Of a DNA stretch of 64,000 nt, positions 61,180-64,000 are shown piece after piece. The translations under genes were made by a program, and so were the position numbers. Below the pieces are notes generated by a model that was not told the origin of the DNA, ran no database searches, and saw nothing but the letters and a program-made list of their open reading frames with translations. Origin of the DNA: Roseiarcus sp963774195 (GTDB taxonomy: Bacteria; Pseudomonadota; Alphaproteobacteria; Rhizobiales; Beijerinckiaceae); contig CAVZDY010000001.1 of the NCBI GenBank assembly GCA_963774195.1, forward strand, positions 744,001 to 808,000, in the 5' to 3' direction. Numbering within the stretch: the stretch's first letter is position 1; each line of letters opens with the position of its first letter.

Positions 61180-61749
61180 CTAGTGCGGATCGAGCCAGCC
61201 GATGGCGCCGTCGCTGCGGCGATACACCACATTGACGCGGCTGCTGCTGGCGTGTTGGAACACAAGAAACGACGCGCCGCTCAAATCGAGTTCGGCGACC
61301 GCGGAGGCGACGGACAGGCTCTTGAGGGGCTGAGAGCCTTCGGCGACGACGACGGGATTATAGTCGATAGGTTCTTCCTGGTCCTCTTCCGGAGCCTCGA
61401 TCGTATAGTTCGCAATTTGCAGGAACTCGCGCCCGTCGACGAGGCTCAGTGCGGCTTGATGTCCTTTGAGGCGCTTCTTGTACCGGCGCAGGCGGCGTTC
61501 GATCTTGCCGAACGCGGTTTCGAAACTCGCATAAGGTTCGTGGGCTTTGCCTTCCGCTACGAGGTTCGTGCCGGAGCTCAGATGCAGGGAGCAATCCGCG
61601 CGATACCCCGACCCTTCCGGGGCGATGACGACGTGGCCGCTGACCGTGCCGTCAAAATAGCGCGCGAGGATCGCCTCGACCTTGTCGAGCGCATGGCGGC
61701 GAAGAGACTCTCCGATATCGAGGTTCTTGCCGGATATACGTAACGGCAT
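61180..61749 (-). CDS. hpf: Ribosome hibernation-promoting factor, long form
   Basis: A 189-residue protein. The N-terminal S30AE domain (PLRISGKNLDIGESLRRHAL, then KIERRLRRYKKRLKGH) binds the 30S subunit, and the C-terminal dimerisation domain (about 130-185, VVVAEGSQPLKSLSVASAVA, then FLVFQHASSSRVNVVYRRSD) forms 100S ribosome dimers. The ATG 61749 gives the usual MPLRISGK start. It follows rpoN by 220 bases and precedes ptsN by 68. Confidence 0.95.
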   Translation of the reverse strand: MPLRISGKNLDIGESLRRHALDKVEAILARYFDGTVSGHVVIAPEGSGYRADCSLHLSSGTNLVAEGKAHEPYASFETAFGKIERRLRRYKKRLKGHQAALSLVDGREFLQIANYTIEAPEEDQEEPIDYNPVVVAEGSQPLKSLSVASAVAELDLSGASFLVFQHASSSRVNVVYRRSDGAIGWLDPH

Positions 61750-61969
61750 CGATCGCTTTGCCTCTCTGGTCGGCAAGTCGAAGCCCCCGGCGACGACTTA
61801 AACGCTCACACAACGAGGGTTGCCGACTTGCAATTCCACGCCCCCTGGGGGCTCCATACGGCGCGAGTAGCCTTCATGTTAACCTACGATTAGCGTTAGA
61901 AGCAGGCGCTGGCGATGTCAATCGGAGTCGTCAAATCGGTAGTCGACAAGTCCGACAATCCTATAGCAA

Positions 61970-63538
61970 TCAGACGTTTATGGGGTTCCCGCCAGAGGTG
62001 GAGGAGCGCGCCGGCGCCATCTTCAGCCGTCGACGGTCGATTGACGAGGGGATGCGAAGGCTGTCGCGATACTTGGCCACGGTTCGGCGCGCGACGACGA
62101 TGTCGGCCTTGCGGAGCCGCACGACGATGACGTCGTCCGACAGCACGTCGCACGGGTCTTCGGCGTCGATCATCTGTTTGATTTTGAAGCGGACCGACTC
62201 CGCCGAATGGGCCTGACCGGCGCCGTTCGAAGCCGAGGCGATCGAGGTGGTGAAGAAATACTTCATCTCGAACAGGCCGCGCGGCGTCTGAATGAATTTG
62301 TTGGACGTCGCGCGCGAGACCGTCGATTCGTGCACGCCGATCGCCTCCGCCACCGCTTTCAAATTGAGCGGCCGCAAGGCGGCGACGCCCTCGACGAGGA
62401 AGCTATCCTGCCGCCGGACGATTTCCGTGGCGACGTTGAGGATCGTGCGCGCGCGCTGCTCGAGGCTCTTGGTGAGCCAGTTGGCCGTCTGCAGGTTGCT
62501 GGAGAAATATTGCCGATCTTCGTCGCGCGTCGCGCCGCGCTTGACGCGCGTGGCGTAGCTTTCGTTGACGAGAATGCGCGGCAAGGCGTCGCTGTTGAGC
62601 TCGACGCGCCAGGAATAATCAGGTCCCGCGGTGACGAAGACGTCGGGAATCGCCGGCGGCTCGACGCCGCCGCCGAACGACCGGCCGGGCTTGGGATCGA
62701 GGCGCTTGATCTCCGCGATCATGTCGGCGAGGTCTTCGTCGTCGACGCCGCACAGACGGCGCAGCGCCGCGAGATCCCGCTTGGCGAGCGCAGGCAGGTT
62801 CTCGATGAGGGCCTGCATCGCCGGATCGTAGCGGTCCCGCTCGATCAGTTGCAGCGCCAGGCACTCCGCAAGGTCGCGCGCGAAGGCCCCGGTCGGCTCC
62901 AGCGTCTGGAGGCGCGCGAGCACCGTCTCGATGCGCGCGAGCGGGGCGCCGAGGCGATCGGCGACCTCGTCGAGGTCGCCGGTAAAATAGCCGGCCTCGT
63001 CCACGAGGTCGATCAGCGCGGCGGCGATCAACCGGTCGATCGGGTCGGCGAGCAGGATCATCGCCTGGCGCGTGAGGTGCTCGCCGAGGCTCTCCTGCGC
63101 GGCGACATAGGATTCGAGGTCCGGCGCGTCTTCGCCGCCGCGGCCGGCGACGCCCGTCCAGGATGTGGCGGAGAGCCCGTGGCCTTCGTCCGCCTTGACG
63201 CGTTCGAGCGGCGTCGCCGCCCGGTCGGGGTCGAAGGCGTTGTCGATCTCGGTGCCGAGGCTACGGGCGAGCGCAGCCGGCTCGGCTTCAAGCGCTTCCG
63301 AGGCCCAGTCGCCGGGCTCGATGATCTCGACGACCGGCTCTGGCGGGCCCGGCTCACTGTGCGGCTCGTCGCCCCAGTCCTCCGCCCGCTCAAGGAGGGG
63401 ATTGCGCTCCAACTCGCCCTCGATGAAGGCGACGAGCTCGGCGTTGGGCATTTGGAGGAGCTTGATCGCCTGTAAAAGCTGAGGCGTCAGCACCATCGAC
63501 TGGCTTTGCCGCAACGCGAGTTTGTTCGAAAGCGCCAT
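61970..63538 (-). CDS. rpoN: RNA polymerase sigma-54 factor
   Basis: Alternative sigma factor for nitrogen and other regulons, 522 residues. Region I is ALRQSQSMVLTPQLLQAIKL, Q-rich and activator-responsive. An acidic region II follows (about 55-115). The core-binding region III spans 130-300, the helix-turn-helix is VHESTVSRATSNKFIQTPRG (about 408), and the RpoN box is ARRTVAKYRDSLRIPSS near residue 490. The C-terminus extends about 20 residues past the RpoN box. It is divergent from ahcY here; an lptB gene, often upstream in proteobacteria, is absent. Confidence 0.96.
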   Translation of the reverse strand: MALSNKLALRQSQSMVLTPQLLQAIKLLQMPNAELVAFIEGELERNPLLERAEDWGDEPHSEPGPPEPVVEIIEPGDWASEALEAEPAALARSLGTEIDNAFDPDRAATPLERVKADEGHGLSATSWTGVAGRGGEDAPDLESYVAAQESLGEHLTRQAMILLADPIDRLIAAALIDLVDEAGYFTGDLDEVADRLGAPLARIETVLARLQTLEPTGAFARDLAECLALQLIERDRYDPAMQALIENLPALAKRDLAALRRLCGVDDEDLADMIAEIKRLDPKPGRSFGGGVEPPAIPDVFVTAGPDYSWRVELNSDALPRILVNESYATRVKRGATRDEDRQYFSSNLQTANWLTKSLEQRARTILNVATEIVRRQDSFLVEGVAALRPLNLKAVAEAIGVHESTVSRATSNKFIQTPRGLFEMKYFFTTSIASASNGAGQAHSAESVRFKIKQMIDAEDPCDVLSDDVIVVRLRKADIVVARRTVAKYRDSLRIPSSIDRRRLKMAPARSSTSGGNPINV

Positions 63539-63723
63539 CCGTCTTTACCGTCCCACGCAACATGTCCGAGCTTATCGGGCTCGACGGCTCAATTTTTGCT
63601 TATACCACGCGATGGCGCTCCCAAGACAAGGCCTCATCGACGCTCGGTTAATTTATCGTAGCGAGACGGTAAAATTGTGTCGCGCCTTTTTCGGCAGGCA
63701 GGTCGTGACGGTTGGGCGTCCAT

Positions 63724-63747
63724 ATAAAGATTTGCTTATATCTTTAT
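63724..63747. promoter_or_regulatory. Inverted repeat upstream of ahcY, candidate methionine/SAH-regulator site
   Basis: ATAAAGAT (63724-63731) and ATCTTTAT (63740-63747) are perfect inverted copies eight bases apart, in an AT-rich island 61 bases before the ahcY start. The half-site resembles those reported for SahR-type ArsR regulators of ahcY/met genes, as I recall them; I cannot verify that here. It could also be part of the rpoN-ahcY divergent promoter. I looked for a SAH riboswitch and did not find a convincing one. Confidence 0.4.
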
Positions 63748-63807
63748 TGTGTCCGTCCGCGTGATTTGATAAGCCTCCGTGCGATCAATCCCGCCGAGGT
63801 TTTCCTG

Positions 63808-64000
63808 ATGTCCAACGATTACGCCGTCGCCGATCTCGGCCTTGCCGACTTCGGCCGCAAGGAAATTGCGATCGCCGAGACCGAAATGCCCGGCCTGATG
63901 GCGACGCGGGCCGAATTCGCCGTCGCGCAGCCGCTCAAGGGCGCCCGCGTCGCCGGCTCGCTCCACATGACGATCCAGACCGCCGTGCTGATCGAGACGC
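63808..64000 (+). CDS. ahcY: S-adenosylhomocysteine hydrolase, N-terminal part
   Basis: Hydrolyses S-adenosylhomocysteine to adenosine and homocysteine, clearing the product of methyltransferases. Only the first 64 residues are inside the window: DYAVADLGLADFGRKEIAIA, then EMPGLMATRAEFAVAQPLKG and SLHMTIQTAVLIET, the well-known N-terminus including HMTIQTAVLIETL. The gene runs off the right edge. ATG 63808 follows a purine-rich stretch (CCGAGG). Confidence 0.95.
   Translation, partial: MSNDYAVADLGLADFGRKEIAIAETEMPGLMATRAEFAVAQPLKGARVAGSLHMTIQTAVLIET

Noticed and set aside
63539..63807. Search for a SAH or SAM riboswitch before ahcY
   Set aside because: Only a short CCTC/GAGG pairing near 63775-63797; none of the conserved riboswitch core that I could recognise.
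1..64000. CRISPR arrays, rRNA, insertion sequences, prophage genes
   Set aside because: No regularly spaced repeats, ribosomal RNA sequence, transposase motifs or phage structural proteins seen.

Overview
The window is GC-rich (roughly two-thirds G+C) chromosomal DNA from an alphaproteobacterium, most likely of the order Hyphomicrobiales. That placement is inferred from gene families, the rpoN-hpf-ptsN order, the purS-purQ pair and two kinds of short palindromic repeat common in that group. Genes are dense on both strands, with many ATGA-type overlaps. I see no rRNA, CRISPR array, insertion sequence or prophage. One tRNA, Gly(GCC), lies at 47206-47280.

Layout. 1-5.7 kb: LPS heptose pathway (hldE, gmhB, hldD) followed by an AGE-family sugar epimerase and a GT4 glycosyltransferase. 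5.7-11.3 kb: a probable secreted or surface polysaccharide locus with a small Cys-rich secreted protein, a clan GH-A glycosidase (frameshifted), a glycosyltransferase, an alpha/beta esterase, a GSCFA protein and an SGNH-like protein (frameshifted). 11.4-13.6 kb: cell-wall enzymes (L,D-transpeptidase, MltB-type transglycosylase). 13.7-19.5 kb: a ClC protein lacking the usual proton glutamate, pgm, a hicAB toxin-antitoxin pair and a DUF2254 membrane protein. 19.5-23.8 kb: a LysR regulator, then murC, a glutamine amidotransferase and murB, overlapping head to tail. 23.9-26.9 kb: a divergent thymidylate-synthase-fold protein and a secreted sulfatase with a small partner. 27-32.2 kb: a branched-chain 2-oxoacid dehydrogenase operon (E1alpha, E1beta, E2, E3). 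32.6-35.5 kb: MBL hydrolase, thioesterase, MFS exporter. 35.6-38.2 kb: cyanide-insensitive-type cytochrome bd oxidase with its DUF2474 small protein. 38.5-41.7 kb: a MocR-type regulator and an AhpD-like/acyl-CoA-dehydrogenase-like pair, with operator-like palindromes. 42.3-46.2 kb: cyoABCD. 46.7-47.3 kb: a decayed MFS remnant and tRNA-Gly. 47.4-56.7 kb: a tripartite MdtABC-type RND pump with its outer membrane channel. 57-61.8 kb: KAP-type NTPase, hisE, purQ, purS, ptsN, hpf. 62-63.5 kb: rpoN. 63.8 kb to the end: the start of ahcY.

Together the genes describe an aerobic Gram-negative cell with two quinol oxidases, LPS heptose synthesis and wall remodelling. The most curious points are: (i) at least five genes, including hisE and ptsN, each broken by a single-base frame change and otherwise intact, which suggests sequence errors or very recent decay; (ii) a thymidylate-synthase-fold protein that keeps Cys, Ser, Asp, Asn and Tyr at exact spacing but lacks the phosphate-binding arginines; (iii) an amidotransferase coupled between murC and murB; (iv) a ClC protein with channel-like residues; (v) a 23-bp FadR/GntR-like palindrome and shared TGTATGG words in two promoter regions; (vi) a polysaccharide-decoration locus with two adjacent SGNH-type proteins.
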